Source of the DNA: Acanthaster planci
Lineage: Eukaryota > Echinodermata > Asteroidea > Valvatida > Acanthasteridae
DNA length: 58,166 nucleotides
Direction of reading: 5' to 3'
NCBI RefSeq assembly: GCF_001949145.1
Contig: NW_019091368.1
Coordinates: forward strand, 2,409,226-2,467,391
A program made the position numbers and the translations under genes. Positions within the stretch are counted from its first letter, which is position 1. Each line of letters opens with the position of its first letter. Shown piece by piece: positions 1 to 12,791 of this stretch. Under the pieces are notes generated by a model. It ran no database searches and was not told the DNA's origin. It was given only the letters and a program-made list of their open reading frames with translations.

Positions 1-178
1 ACCTAAATTAATTCAACCCATCTTAACCCTACACAACCCAATCTAACGCGACATGTAACCCATCCCATCCAACCTATCCCACTTCACTAAACCCAACCCG
101 AACCGACCCAACCCAAACCATCTTAATCCAACCTCCTACTTTATCCAACCCTACCTGACCTGTAAACCCAACTCTCAG
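1..178. repeat. Degenerate AACCC-rich, G-poor tract
   Basis: The first 178 bases are built from irregular repeats of AACCC, ACCCA and CCAACC separated by short T-containing spacers. The plus strand is strikingly poor in G, so the minus strand is poor in C and carries many GGG runs. The pattern is too irregular for a telomere but looks like a decayed short-unit satellite or interstitial telomere-like tract. It probably continues leftwards beyond the window. No coding potential was seen. Confidence 0.6.
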
Positions 179-2550
179 TAAGGACAATTCCAGCCATGAG
201 GCTTTTTTTTTACGATTTGTACTTTTTCATGATCAGTTCTGTGGCAATCCCTGCTCAGTTTGTAAAATTGTCGAGAAACAATATTTTGGCTTTTTTAGGG
301 AGGGGGGGTTTCAGCACAGCAGGGAGGAATGGATGAACTGTTAATGACAATGTTTATGCGCTAAAGCTATGTGCAACTGATTCGTTTGCTCCCCATCAAA
401 TGCATGTTGCCAAATCAATATGCAGTGAGTGTCCATGGCATCCATCTCGAGAGCAAACTGAATTCGATGCATATTTAATGTCCAAGTTTATTGCCGGTTC
501 CATTTGTCCCCACGACAGCTTTATGGTCAGCGAATCGCATGGGAATAAGAGAGAGAAAAGTCATATCATCTGTGGTTTGGAAAAGACAGAAACAGTACAA
601 GCTTCCCTTGGGAAATACATGAAACCTCGTTGTATCCGATTACCCCAAAATGCCTGAGTGGAGCGTGGATGTTTCAATTTTTTGTTCTTTGCTTTCATTC
701 TCACTGTCACATGGTGATGTATAGTGTTACGCTGTTCCCTTCAAACAGATTCTTAACAGGCAGATCAAGTGATCCCTTTCCATAATATTCTGCTTCATCT
801 GTTCCGCTGTTTTGATCAGGACTAAATCGAAACCAGAGAGCTGCTGTAAGCTGCTTACTGACTGGGGTGTCCTGAAATGTTCAAAGCAAATTTAAGGGGA
901 CTTGATGTTTCAATCCAGGCAGAATTTTTCTTTGTGTGTATCAGTCCCTCTGTCCCCCCCCCAGCAGAGGTCCTTGCCCCCTCCCCCTTGCACCCGTCCT
1001 CCATTTGAAATGTTGAAATGCACGCAACCTACTTACACATGTATGCTGTACATATAAGCAAAAGTTTATCTACTGTCAGCGCCCTCCTGATAACGAGAGT
1101 GCTCCCCTAGGCCCTGGGTTCTCCCCCTCTCGGAAATTCCACCCCAGTTATACCACTACTGTCAATGTGGGGGTAACAATTATTGTCGACAAGCCCTTTT
1201 AGCTGTGGATTTTTGGTTGTATGTGAAAACATTTATATTTCCCGATGAGTACATCCTAATTGATGGTCTTAATTTATGCCCTATTTCCCACACTATTTTT
1301 TTAAAGCTATCCTGCAACAATCTTTTCAGCCCAATTCGTCATGTTAAGGAATAAAATAAAAGCAACACCCGGGAGGAACATGACCATTTCCCCTCCCCCC
1401 CCTTTTTTTTTTCTCGTCACCTGCTGCATTGCATTACTTGGCGCGTATTATACCCCACCGTCCTCTTGTCTCTTGCATACTGATCAGAGATCCAGGCACC
1501 ACTCCGTTGGGTCTAGTAACCGCTGCATCTTCCCCGGGACATTTTCATGCTGACCTTGTTAGCACAGAACTCGTACAATGTAGTTAAGGGGATGCACTGT
1601 TCTTGCATGCTCATAAGCCTAATTGTTTGCAGGCTATTGGAAAGAAAAAGCTGATTACAAAAAAGACTCTTTGCTTACGTACGAAGCTGAGCTACGTGTT
1701 TGTCTGACCCCAGCTTTAGCTTACATTTACCTGAGTGGCCAAAACAAGTCACAATTTAGCCTTGAAGCATATTATCACACTTGAAAATTTTGAGGAGATC
1801 GCCGACACAATATATTGATACACTCAGAATCAGAAGTTGCACCAGACTATATTTCCAATATTGGAAGTAATCTCAGCACTTTCCCTATATCATCAACCAG
1901 TGATTCCTTTGTAAATCCATCCTGAATAAGACCTCTTGGTCCCACCTACATGTACATGTAAGTTTTAGCCCTTGCCTCTTCATTCATGGCACTAATTGAT
2001 GTAATTAGGCCAGCAGCTAGCATATCTCAAAACATGGTTGAAAGACCTTTCAGAGTAACGAGGTACCTGACTATTTGAATACATGGATGTACACCAGTTG
2101 GTAAAGTGATCCGAAAATCAATGCCCATCTAGAAGAAGGCCCAGCACTCAACACGAACATGGAGTACACTTGTACGATACTGATCCCTGGTGTGCAGTGG
2201 AACCACAGGAAGCCAGCTCAAGTTTAAGTTCTTAATTCCCTAGGTAAATTCAGACCCATGTGTAATTTTCCAGGAAGCATCAAAAGATGTTTCAACAAAT
2301 ATGCTGGCCTAGTATACCGGGCTAACAAGATCGTCCTCGCTGCGAAGCCAGCTTGACATAGCCACCTCAGGGATCACGGCTGTGGTTTACTTTGAGCAGA
2401 GAAACCGAGCTTACCATAACACAGTATTTTGTTCGTAGATTTCATGGATGGGCTGGGAGTTTTCGGCATGTGTGCACTGGTAACCAAGGATTCCGTACTG
2501 AGTTAGAGCAAAATTGAGGGTTGTCCAAGTTGCCATTTTATTCTTTGATG

Positions 2551-2627
2551 TTCTGATAGCTGCGTAAAATTTTGTAACACATTTATTCTGTTGTTATAAT
2601 GTACATGTAGGCCAGCCATAGTTTTTC
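2551..2627 (+). repeat. Dispersed repeat, copy 1
   Basis: This segment starts TTCTGATAGCTGCGT, continues with AACAC and a T-rich middle, and ends with GCCA(G/A)C(C/T)ATAGTTTT. The same order of blocks recurs at 16244-16335. The middle parts differ by substitutions and indels, so these are old copies of one mobile repeat. No terminal structure was recognised. Confidence 0.5.
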
Positions 2628-5242
2628 CATCCATGGGTGGGCAAAAACATGCCTGCGACTTCGATCAGATCCTATTTTTTTAATAATTTGGGTATGGTTT
2701 GTCATATACCAAACCAGCAAAGAACCGTACCCACGTGTAACACAGCAAAAATAGGCCATCAAGAACCGACAAGAATTCTGACAACTTTCTGCACTCACGC
2801 AGCCCAGAGACTGAAGGTTTTGCCCAAGATGACATCACATTGCTGCTCATGAATATGGAAATTCACATCTCAGCATAAAAACCTGGAGGTCCAGAAACAT
2901 CCTTAGAAACAGTGATACCTGTTTGAAAACTATAAATAAGGGCAGATGGTACTCAAAGGTGCATTTTAATAATTTTGATTAATTAATTAAGACTTGTATG
3001 TTTGTGTGTTTGACATGAACAATGTACCAGTATGGAAGGTTTGAGGTTACACCATGGAAGCTATTCTGTTTTGTGAGTTTGTGTGGTGCTGAGAATTCAC
3101 AAAAGAGAATACACATATCTCCCATGGTGCTATTGCAAACCTTCCCAACCAGGGGTGAGATTTCTCAGCTTTTCAGTTGATTTCAGCTTTTTTGTTTCGG
3201 ATTTCAGCTTTTTTCCTCACTGGCTGTGTACAAAAGTCTAGGAGATTTTCACAGTTCCGCTTCTTTATGCCTTTTCTCAGCTGTTTTCAGCTAAGTTTAT
3301 CATTGGTCAATCTCACCGATGTCCCAACTGAAAAAGCCTGAATGGACGAACTCTTTAAGTTGGACTGAATGTTATTACAGTGTCTTGTGTAGATGTACAT
3401 GTACATGCACTGTATGCACAGCAGGTACACAGTGCCCCTTTGGCGTTTACTTGTACCGTCCTTCTTTTGTCCAAGCAGGCCCCGTGCCTCTCCAGTATTC
3501 TCCATGTCTCTGAAACTGCATTTGACAGCAATTCCGCCACAATTGGATTACCCTTTTTTCAGTCTACTTTCAGCCTACCCTCCCCCCATTTATTTCAAAT
3601 GAGACGGGCTGAGGTGTTGAGGGAATTCACTTGTCTCCTTAAAGTGCTGTTTTCTTTGTTCTTTTTTGATTGTAGGCATTTAAGGGATGGATTGTTTTTT
3701 CCTCTTTTTTAAAAACGTTTGTTTGCTAGTAGCAGAATCAATTTTGGTCCTTAGTGAGCTAATATCTACGGAACGACATCGGGAGGGTTAATTAATGAAA
3801 AAGGGCGAGGATGTCTCCAGGAGACAGAGTGAATGAAAGACGTAGGAAGTTCTTGTCAGGACGAGGGAGGGATGCCAGATATTAAAGGACAAGTGACGCA
3901 ATATACCAAAGGCAAGGAAGATTTGGGGATGAGATACGGGAAAGGAAGAGGAAAGAAAGAGGCAAAAGCTGAACAAAGTTTTCTTTTAGTGCTGCTTCTG
4001 CTGCCTGAACGGTGTCACGCTAAGTTGACAACCTTTTTTGTGCACATGAAAATAGTGTTGAAATGTATTGGTTGCTTTCATTGTTGCATTCTGTTCTGTT
4101 TTGAAGGGGAGCAGGTGCCCCTTTTTGATATGTACACAATAGTACAAGTTATAAATATCGGTAATTTGCTTTCAGCACTTAAAAAAAAACCAAGATGTCC
4201 ACATCCTGGTCGCGCTCCTAGAAATTTTTCTTTAATTATGCTACTGTCTTTTCTGCTCTCATCCCGTTGGCCTGGTTATGTTCCTCCAACATGGAAGAGA
4301 GATGGGCTCCTCTCTCACTAAAATGTTCATTTGTCTGACCTTTGATAATATTAAATGAAATATGTAATGCTTTCTGATTTATGCACGCAGAAGAAATAAG
4401 CCAATTAGGCAAACTGCAGGGAATACAGAATGGTCAAGGTGCATAGCTTCCAGGGCATCACCTGTCCTAACAAATACGCATGAGAGTGGGTCACCAGCCT
4501 ATCACTCCAAGAGGCCTTGCTTGCAGCCTTGCATAGCCTTCTGCAGGTAACCCGCATATAGCACACATTCCTATCCAACTCTGGCATCGTTCGTGATCTG
4601 ACCCAAGAAAACATCATTGGCTCGTCTGTGCACTTGGCCGTGACGACTTAATAGAGGAGTTATTCGTTTTTAGCCCTTGTTTGACCCAACAGTTTCGTTG
4701 CCAAGGAGGGCCACAGAGAGCAGATGAAATAAAGATTCCCAAATATTATTGGAATAATGTGAATTGGAAATGTCCGAAAACGTCTTTTGTATGGAATACC
4801 CATTGCCATGGAAATCACCAGCATCTGTTGAATGCAGCTATTGATTAGTCACCGCAGGCCACACTCAATTTTCAGGAAATGACTGGACACGGAAGTGAGG
4901 AACGAGCCAAGAATAAATGCCGATTGGCAGCAAAGAGTAATGGGCTCACGGAGGGTAACGATGCGGGAAGAATCAAATGCCGAAATCCATAAAAATGCTG
5001 CTGGGGGGTCAAGAACGTGCCATGGCTGATGAGATGAGAATTGACCGGCTCGACTCCGGCCATGCAGAAAAACTGAATGATACATGTCTGCCGTTATCCA
5101 CTTACGTTTGCTCGATTTATCAGCCATCCTGAGTTACGTCCCCCAGACATCCTGCCATCCCGTCCTGACTGTCTCCCCCATCGATGTCTTCTTTGTCTTG
5201 CAACCATTTCAGATTTTAATTTTCTCGCTTCCCTCCATCCCG

Positions 5243-5286
5243 TTCTTTCTCTCCCCCCTCTCTCTCTCTCTCTTTTTCTCTCTCTT
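5243..5286. repeat. CT/TC microsatellite
   Basis: This is an imperfect pyrimidine tract of C runs, (CT)n and a short T run. It is simple-sequence DNA without other visible function. Confidence 0.8.
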
Positions 5287-6685
5287 GGCATCGTGTGAGT
5301 TGACCGTAAATGGACAGCTGATATCATCCTGAAAATTGCATTAGGCATTCGAAGATTCTCACCTTGGTTGGCTTTGGCTCACAGTATCAGGTGTTAACTC
5401 ATACTGTTGCCTTGTCAGAATAGTCGGCATTCATTGGCTTAGATTTACAGCACATTGGGGTATTGAGTTGTCTCATGAGTGCTCTCCATGTCTGCACCAT
5501 ATATTATTATTGTTATTTTTCTTTTTGCACCCTTCCTTCCCTCCGTGAAAATGGAATTTTTTCTTTGTCCCGTTTGGAATTCTGTTGTGTCCTTTTAGAC
5601 CTGTGTGGGTTCAGGTAGCAGTCTCATCAAGAATATCTAGGACGTAAGAATGAAGAGTTGTCTTGGCTTGTGGAAAATTCTCAATATTTGAAGGCAACAG
5701 ACCTCCTATTATTCTCCTGAGCGTTTTGGTCTTACTTGACTAGTACCTTCCATCCTGCAGGAAACTCCATTTTATATTCATGTCACGTAAACTTTCAAAC
5801 CCCCATCTTAGGAAGTAATCCCTGCAAGTCCCTGATGGATTTTGTGAGAGGATTGAAGTTAATATTACCTTGCATTTGTAAAATTTCTTTTGATTTGTTG
5901 TGAAAAAGGTTAACATATGATTAAAGTTTCTCTAATTCTCTTGCAAGTACTCAGGAAAAAAAGGCACATAAAGATGTGTTTCTGTTTAGTTGACAAAGCA
6001 GTAACAGTTTTGGAAATCTAGTGACTGTGACAACTGAGGGGATTTTTTTTTGTCTGTGTGATAAAAATTCATGAAGTGGTCTTTATGAGTCTGTTGATTT
6101 CACTGCCAATCATCTTTGGGGGCATTTTATGCAATCAAATTTCTTCACCTTGCCAAATCCCTCCCCCTCCCAGATTATCATCAAACCGAACAAAGGCAAG
6201 GTTTCCGAGCAGGGATTTCACTTTAAACGTAGCCATTTCCCCTGGTGTGTTTTGCCGCATGTGGCGAATAGTATCAGGAAAAAAAGTCCCACACGTACAC
6301 GTACACAAATTATGAAACCTCACTTTTGTGTCATTTAGATGCAAAACAGTTTGTGTAGTGCAGTTCTGCTGTCTTGGGAGACTTGTATTTATGAAATAAG
6401 AGGCACAAGATGTTTTAAGTGATGTTTATGTATTCCTTAAGTGAGTTGGAAAAGTAAGCAGGGACATCCAGATTTATGAAGCAATTGTTGGTGTTTATGA
6501 GCTAAATGTGAGAGTAGGCAGCATGGGGTGTTTAGTGCTGCTTAAATAACCTCAGTTCAGAGTGACATGTGAATATGAAAATCTGCATTTTCCTGATGCA
6601 ACAATTTTGTCCAATTTTATCGGTAGCAATCACTGATTGCATTGATACCTGCTGTTATGTTAGATATTCAGACCAGTTACCTGAC

Positions 6686-6765
6686 TGGGGCAAGTGGTCC
6701 ATTGGTTGAGTGGTGAAGATGTTTTCATTAATAGGCAAGATGTGGGTTCGAGAAACTCCTCGTTA
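6686..6765 (+). mobile_element. tRNA-like SINE head (pseudo-tRNA)
   Basis: The segment contains an internal polymerase III A box (TGGTTGAGTGG, 6703-6713) and, 31 bases later, a B-box-like GGTTCGAGA (6745-6753). This arrangement is typical of tRNA-derived SINE heads. A proper tRNA is unlikely because the T arm is disturbed (GGTTCGAGAAACTCC) and no acceptor stem is evident. The 3' extent of the SINE body could not be traced, so only the head is given. Confidence 0.45.
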
Positions 6766-7212
6766 AGCTTGTTACCCTTTCTAATGCACTTCTCAGACAG
6801 CACTGCTCTGAGAATATTCTCAGTGCGCTGAGCATATTCAGTGTTTGGTGTTCAAGATTGGCAAAAGCCCAAGATTTTCTGAATAACCACCCCAAATATT
6901 CCAGTTCAGGAGTATTAATGTTTTGGTATTTTGCACTGAGTTTAAGCCCTGAACCTCTCAAATCCTCCAAAAAATTCACCGGAGCATTGGGGAGATGTTG
7001 TAAAATTGAGGAAGGTAGATGCCAACCGCTGTTAAATTTACATGGTGCTTGATGCCCCTTTATGGTACACAAATGTAGGCTTTATTTCCTGCACAGTGGA
7101 GGATTTTTAGTAATTCAGAGAGGTTCGTGACACAAGTCTGCAGAAATATCTGGGAAGTTCATTTGCCTGTGGGGTTGATAAAGTGCCTTGTCTTTGACCA
7201 ACATCCTGGCAG

Positions 7213-7341
7213 CTGGAAAAGAACGACCACGTGGCCTTTGATGCCTCAAGTACGAGGGAACGGAGGACGGAAGAAGACATGTTTGAAGAGGCAATACGAC
7301 TGCGGAAGCTCTTCCCTGAAATGTACACCAAGGACCTCTGA
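7213..7341 (+). CDS. Last coding exon of an unrecognised plus-strand gene
   Basis: The exon follows a good acceptor (…acatcctggcag|CTGG) and reads 42 codons to TGA. The peptide starts LEKNDHVAFDASSTRERR and ends RLRKLFPEMYTKDL. It is dense in alternating acidic and basic residues and is very probably an amphipathic helix (EEDMFEEAIRLRKLF). The other two frames give composition unlike protein. The intron phase appears to be 0 if the acceptor is right. I do not recognise the family, and the terminal KDL is not a retention signal. Unusually, a strong splice donor (CAG|GTAAAG) lies seven bases after the stop (7348|7349). The terminal exon may therefore be followed by a spliced 3' UTR, or this exon may be an alternative, stop-bearing one. 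Upstream exons are outside the window or were not found. Confidence 0.72.
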   Translation: MEKNDHVAFDASSTRERRTEEDMFEEAIRLRKLFPEMYTKDL

Positions 7342-8963
7342 CATTCAGGTAAAGTCAAGCCGATGGATAGTTATCTTTTAGGGGAATCCAAGAGACTCAG
7401 CGTAGGAGCCCTGAGATAGGTGGGGTAGATGTACCTAGTTTCTCCTTGTGACTTTGGGAACATTTCTGGAAACCTTTATGCCTGTCTCGACATGCAGTGT
7501 GGCTGTTACTTCAGTTCCCTTCCATCCAAAGTTCAACCCATCATGAGCCTTGGAGGCTCCTGTATTTGCCGTCTTCTCGTTTGCTACATTGGATCTGTTA
7601 TTTAACAGTGCAGCCAACCTTGGGATGAGCTAGGACCTGTAATTAATGATCCGACAGTTGGTTCACTATTCCACGTAGTGTAGTTGTGATCTGGAACAGT
7701 GCACTTGAATTGCATTTTAAGTTGTGCAAAATGAGCTGATCTGTTGTTGACGAGATTTCAATGATCCAGCTTTTAGGCCAACTGTTGTAACCAGACGTGT
7801 ACATGTACATGTGTGCAGTCCTTTGATGATGCTGCTTGCAGACTCATGACCTCATACAAGTCTGGTAAAGTCTTACGTCATGTCCTAAGCAAGGCAGGAG
7901 GGTGGCAGTTGTTCGGGGGAGGGGGGGATGTCTTGAGCGTCACCAAATTTCAATTCTTCAAGACATCTAAAGCTATAATCAAAGCATCTTTTTCCTGTTT
8001 TTTTTTGCCGAAGCCAGTATTTCCCCAATTTTTTAAAACCTTTTTGAAAATATTTACAATTCCGTTCCCCCCCAGGGAGAAATCCCGTATTTTTTTCTGT
8101 TCAAAACTTAGGTTCTGAAAAGTTAATCCATGTTAGATCAGACTTTGTGAAATCCTCCCCTAACTCATTCTCATTCTAAAACCATGTCTGGCACATGACC
8201 CCCTCCCCCCGTGAGAAAGCTTGCATGTTTGCTGTGTGGATGGTAAATATCCTGATTGCCATGCATGTTCATTGCAATTTTTAGACTGTTTTTATTTTAA
8301 TTCATCACACGTCAGAGTTTGTAGGTTTTGTTTCTTCCGACCATCTGTCAACGTTTCATTCATGCCTACAACCTCGTCTGATTCACTGCAGGTCGTGACC
8401 TTCCGGTAGATGCACTCCTGTGCAGACAGATCCATTATCTCCCCAATCTGACGCAGGCCAAGGCAACTTCAGAATTTATGTCGCAACCGTTGGTACCCAG
8501 CCTGACCTCCCTTCTTTGCTGTGTCATGTGAAAAGACACCAGTAGGCGACTCAGTCACTATGTTACACCCCTCATGGTTTGGCGCGCTCCTTCACTATTG
8601 CATCGTATATCCATGGACAAGTGCTGCTGGAAGCAAAAATGATACTCTCTTGCCAAGGAGTCTCGGATCTGGAAGGACATAACAACACAAGTGGATTATG
8701 CCCTCGACTCGTGTGCTCTTTGATGCAATAAGCTTGGCTTTGCCAAAGCGTGACTGAAGTGGTAAAAACTCCTTGTGAATGAATTCATGTATTGTCTTTG
8801 ACATGTGTAGATCTTTTCATGTTGGTAAATTTCAGGCATATGATGACTGTACATTAAGAAGGCCCCCAGCAATGGCGGGAGCACCGTGGATAGTATACAA
8901 TGTTGATGAGTGCAGTCATGAGAATAATTTCATGGTGTGACAGGTGTGACAAGGCTAAGCCAA

Positions 8964-9016
8964 GTGGAATGGAATATACCATTTGTTAAAGAATGAAATA
9001 TTTGTTTCCATTCCAC
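8964..9016. repeat. Short inverted repeat (11-bp arms)
   Basis: GTGGAATGGAA at 8964-8974 is the exact reverse complement of TTCCATTCCAC at 9006-9016, with a 31-base AT-rich loop. A further GTGGAATGGAA follows at about 9128. This is probably the remnant of a small fold-back element. Confidence 0.5.
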
Positions 9017-11315
9017 GAATGTAAACCATTCTTATTTGTTATATGTAGTGCCTGCATAAATCCCTGTATCACCCTCCAGTCTAGAGATTTAGTATGAAAG
9101 GGCTAAAATGGAACTACCATTTCTAGGTGGAATGGAACTTCTGGGTATGTTGTACAGCCTTGTCATGTGTTCAAATTGTTGGATGGCATGTGATTTACAT
9201 TTTACTGCATTGCATTTTGATTTATGACTGACATACAAAAAAAATCCATCATACAATGTTTGCAGTGTCACAGTCTGTGTTAATTTCTCATGTACGTACT
9301 GGCCGTGGCTCACTGGATCAGTATATTCTCCAAGAGCCCCCAAGTTGTTCGGATGAGCACTTCACACCCGAGGACATGTCAACGCGATCTGTGTACACAG
9401 ACGCAGCTGATGGGTTAAAACGTTAAAGCGCACCTTGACTTACCTGTACTCCGGCTGACATCTGAACGTGCTCGTCCTCTGTGTTCTGTTCTCGCATGCA
9501 AAAATCCAGAAGTCAGTGGAGGTGGGCTGTGTTGAACTTAAACTTGGCTGCTGTTGTAGCAGATATTGGTGTGTGGGTGAGCCCTGGAGTGTTGAAAAAT
9601 GTGAAGTTGCGATAAGACATATCAGGCAAGTACTGTCCGTGGCGTTTGGCTGCGCGTCAAAACTTGGTCGCAATATTTTGCCTCTTAGGCCAAAACTAAC
9701 ACCGTGGGCAAGCGAGTAAAGCATCAATTTTGTCCTGGTTTGAATTTCTGTAGAGAATACAAGGGGAATTTTATTGTGAAGCTGTTAGGTGTCCAAAGTC
9801 ACTCAGCAGTAAAAGATTTTGCTGAGTAAAAGAGAACAGGTCTCTGGCCAAATTGTCCTGCAGTATTCGGGAGTAGTGATTGGTGTGCAGGTTGCAGATT
9901 TGCTTCTTGGTATTTCCTGATGAGAGAAGCCTCACAAATGGGGGGGGACAGGATTTGATTTTTAAAAATACAGAACAAAAATAGCCTAAAACAAAGCTGT
10001 TTTCTTTCCAGCACAGGCACGAGGATGCATTTCCGGTCGTGGTTTTCATGGCAGATTTATTGCTCCAAAGACACAGGAAACGAAAGGGCATGTACATTGC
10101 CAGATGCAACCACTCATTGGTTCAGACATCCTTTTAATAGCTCTGTGCTGTACAGAACATGTTTTTCATGGCCGGAAGCCAGTATTTCAACCACCTCAGA
10201 TTTGTTCCCAGAAATTTCTCTGACACTTAAGTTTTTGCAAATCAACATATGTCAGTGCAACTTACCAGATATGATATGCACAAGAGAATTCTGCACCTTT
10301 GTGTGGTCATTGACTCTTGCTTGGCAATTGACCAGTTCCTGAGAGTAATTGACGCTGAATGGCTTGTTGAAAGCTTTGTATGTCTTAGTTATTCCCGTAG
10401 TTCGCACTTTAACACGTTCAGTCGTGATCTCATGCAGCGACCGAATACGGTCGAGTTTCCACACGTCGCCTCAAACCACGTGCATAAGGAGATCAGCTTC
10501 CCCCGGCTTCTCGTATCAAATTCATCTTACCTTTCCCCTGTTGAATTTCATTCCCACTGCAAGTGGACCCTTGTAAATGCCCTGCACATCGTGAGACAGG
10601 GAGGTACATGTATCTGTTTCTCCAGTCTTTTTATGGAGTGTACCAAACAAAAATATTTACATGTCTGCGACATGCCATAGTCTTTACCTGTTGAGTCAGT
10701 GTACGGTTTGTTGGTAGAAGTTGCTCGGTAAAAATGAACTTTTCTGGTGGGAATGTCAACTGAGCATTTGCAATGTGGTTCCTGTTTTTACAGTTCTTTT
10801 GAATCCTGGAACTAGTCGCAATATGTGTTCACTCATACCGGTATTTTAAAGTCCTCCTTTGCTCGTTGCGCAAATTTGATGTTCTTCTTCACACGCTGAG
10901 TACAGAACCAGTGCTTACTTGGTGCACATGCATCAATATTTGAAATTTCTACGGGATGAATAATATACGATGTGCCATCAGGAAGTTGAGCCAGGAATCA
11001 GTGTGCGACAGTTCTGCTTTCTAGAGCGACATGTGTGTCAAAGACAATTGAGGCAGCACATTCATTTTACCCCAGTGCCTGAGGGGACTGTATTTTGTAT
11101 TACTGGCCAGTGGGCTGTATAAAAATTTTACTTTTGCTGAAGCTTGCAACATTTTCTGCTCCTTTTATCTTGTTGCTTTTTTGTGTCACCATTGCAACTT
11201 GCGCACAAAAACTGTGAAGTCTTGTACTGTACGCGTCACTAAGCTTGTTATAAACTTGTTTTATTTGACAACCATCCTTTTTTTCAGAATTTTTTCCCTT
11301 TTCATCTGATGAGGG

Positions 11316-11321
11316 AATAAA
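11316..11321 (+). terminator. Candidate poly(A) signal (AATAAA), plus strand
   Basis: This canonical hexamer sits in a T-rich context about 4 kb after the plus-strand stop codon. The downstream sequence is T-rich but not clearly GU-rich. Whether it serves the plus-strand gene is an inference from order alone. Confidence 0.2.
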
Positions 11322-12791
11322 ATTTAATCTTTTTTAATGTGCTTCATTACACTATTTTTTTTAAATTCAGGATAACAAAGTGCATGTCTGTGAAGGAAAA
11401 GGCTGTATGGCCTGAGAATACCGATATTGTCAAAATATTTATTGTACAGTGTATACCCATTGCTTTGTGGGAAAAATGTGATGGATGCATTGTAGAGTTA
11501 ATGCACAGCATGATTATAAATGTTTTATGGAACATAACAGGTCTAGAAATTTTGGGGGTTTGTTTGTTTACTGTAGTTTTTGTTCAAACGGTTTCGTATT
11601 TTTCAAACTGCTGCCATGGTAACTTCAACATTTAGTGGATGTCATTGAGAAAACAAAGAAAAGTTTAAGCTGCTGACACTCTAAGTTCCGCGATAATGAC
11701 TAGGCTTTTGGAAGCGATTTGTTTAAACTTGTTTTTTTTTCTAAAATTTTCTTCAATCTTATGGCAACCATTAGTGGATATCGGTGAGCATATTCAGGGA
11801 ACAAATATGTGCTTGGCCAGTCATAAATGTGTGTTAAAGACCGACTCAGGAGAATGGATGAGGGCATTATCAGCATTTATATGGCCACATATTGTGCCAA
11901 GTTACATGTATTTGGGGGGGGGAGTCACACAGGATAAATACTGTTCATCAGTTCACTTACCATGTGTAGTCAAGAAGTTTGGCTCCAAATTATCAGGTGT
12001 GAATCCAGAGGTTAGTTTTCCCACAAAATTAGATCATTAAGACACTCATTTAGATACAAGACAATTGAGGGAACACAGTTGCATCATGTTACTCCAGTCT
12101 TTTAACATCTACTTTTTCTTCATCCTGGTTTATGCTATCATTCATGTGCCACCGTGACTTTCCTTCCACGAGCATCTCGTGTTGCTCTTAATTCTCCAGT
12201 TCCCCCCCCCCTTCCCTTGGCTGTGCTGCTGCAAATTGAATGCCACATTGTACCAGTACTGAAGACCTACGTAGTTTGATAATTGCACTGTGCTTCAGTG
12301 TTGATGAGTTCTTCTTTACAGTATCCCCTCTTTGGCAAAGGAGAGGGGGGCTGGACCAAACTGGGCAACCAGAGACCTTGATCCAGACCGGCGTACAGTG
12401 AAATTTTATGGCCCTTTTGGTGGAGATGATTTATGATGCCATTTTTTTTTCACACAAATTCTGTTTCAATTTGCCTTAAGAGTCTGAAAAGAGCAAGCTA
12501 CATGTAGGTTTCCAGTTTTGATGCATCACATATTTTGGCATGCCAATGAAAATGGACATTGTGTGGGTGAAAATGTTGATGGTTCCCATTGATTTGTGCA
12601 GAGGGCTGTCATGCAGAAGTGACTCTCTAGCGACTTGGGACTCATTTCCAGAGCGGGTTGCATTTCCTGTACACTCTTGGCACCATACATGGATGTTTGT
12701 GAACCATAGAGTTACCAGTGGGGCATTTCAAAGCCGCAGAGGTCTTACGACCGTAAGATATAGTGATGCATAACAGTGTTGTAGTTGAGTC
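11322..12791. other. Gene-free stretch
   Basis: I see no supported exon, RNA gene or repeat here. Open frames at 11339-11635 and 11696-12040 (plus) are AT-rich and look like chance. Confidence 0.4.

Larger units (their letters stand above)
179..6685. other. Gene-free stretch, probably intron of the plus-strand gene
   Basis: No exon with a convincing reading frame and both splice sites was found here on either strand. Open frames up to 162 codons exist (3833-4321, plus) but their translations are of low complexity or hydrophobic and lack domain-like character. The stretch contains a CT microsatellite at 5243-5286, one copy of a dispersed repeat at 2551-2627, and TACATGTACATG palindromes near 1947 and 3391. 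If the exon at 7213 belongs to a gene starting further left, this is its last long intron. Confidence 0.5.
7349..11321. other. Presumed 3' UTR or intergenic DNA of the plus-strand gene
   Basis: No further convincing exon was found. A possible acceptor at 8393 (tctgattcactgcag) could pair with the donor at 7349 but would join only untranslated sequence. Short open frames at 7435-7617 (minus) and about 9280-9420 (plus) look partly protein-like but have no good splice sites. The first AATAAA on the plus strand after the stop that I noticed is at 11316-11321, so a single 3' UTR would be about 4 kb long. Confidence 0.35.

Noticed and set aside
3833-4321. 162-codon open frame on the plus strand
   Set aside because: The composition shifts from purine-rich to hydrophobic simple sequence, with no splice or translation context.
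4560-4650. Short plus frame after an acceptor-like TAG (NSGIVRDLTQENIIGSSVHL)
   Set aside because: The acceptor lacks a pyrimidine tract and no partner exon was found.
7435-7617. Protein-like minus frame (ANTGASKAHDGLNFGWKGTE)
   Set aside because: It has no ATG and only a weak acceptor (GTCCTAG), and it lies antisense just after the plus-strand terminal exon.
9280-9420. Plus frame of about 45 codons (GSLDQYILQEPPSCSDEHFT)
   Set aside because: It reads like protein but no good acceptor or donor bounds it and it stops without poly(A) context. Too short to support.
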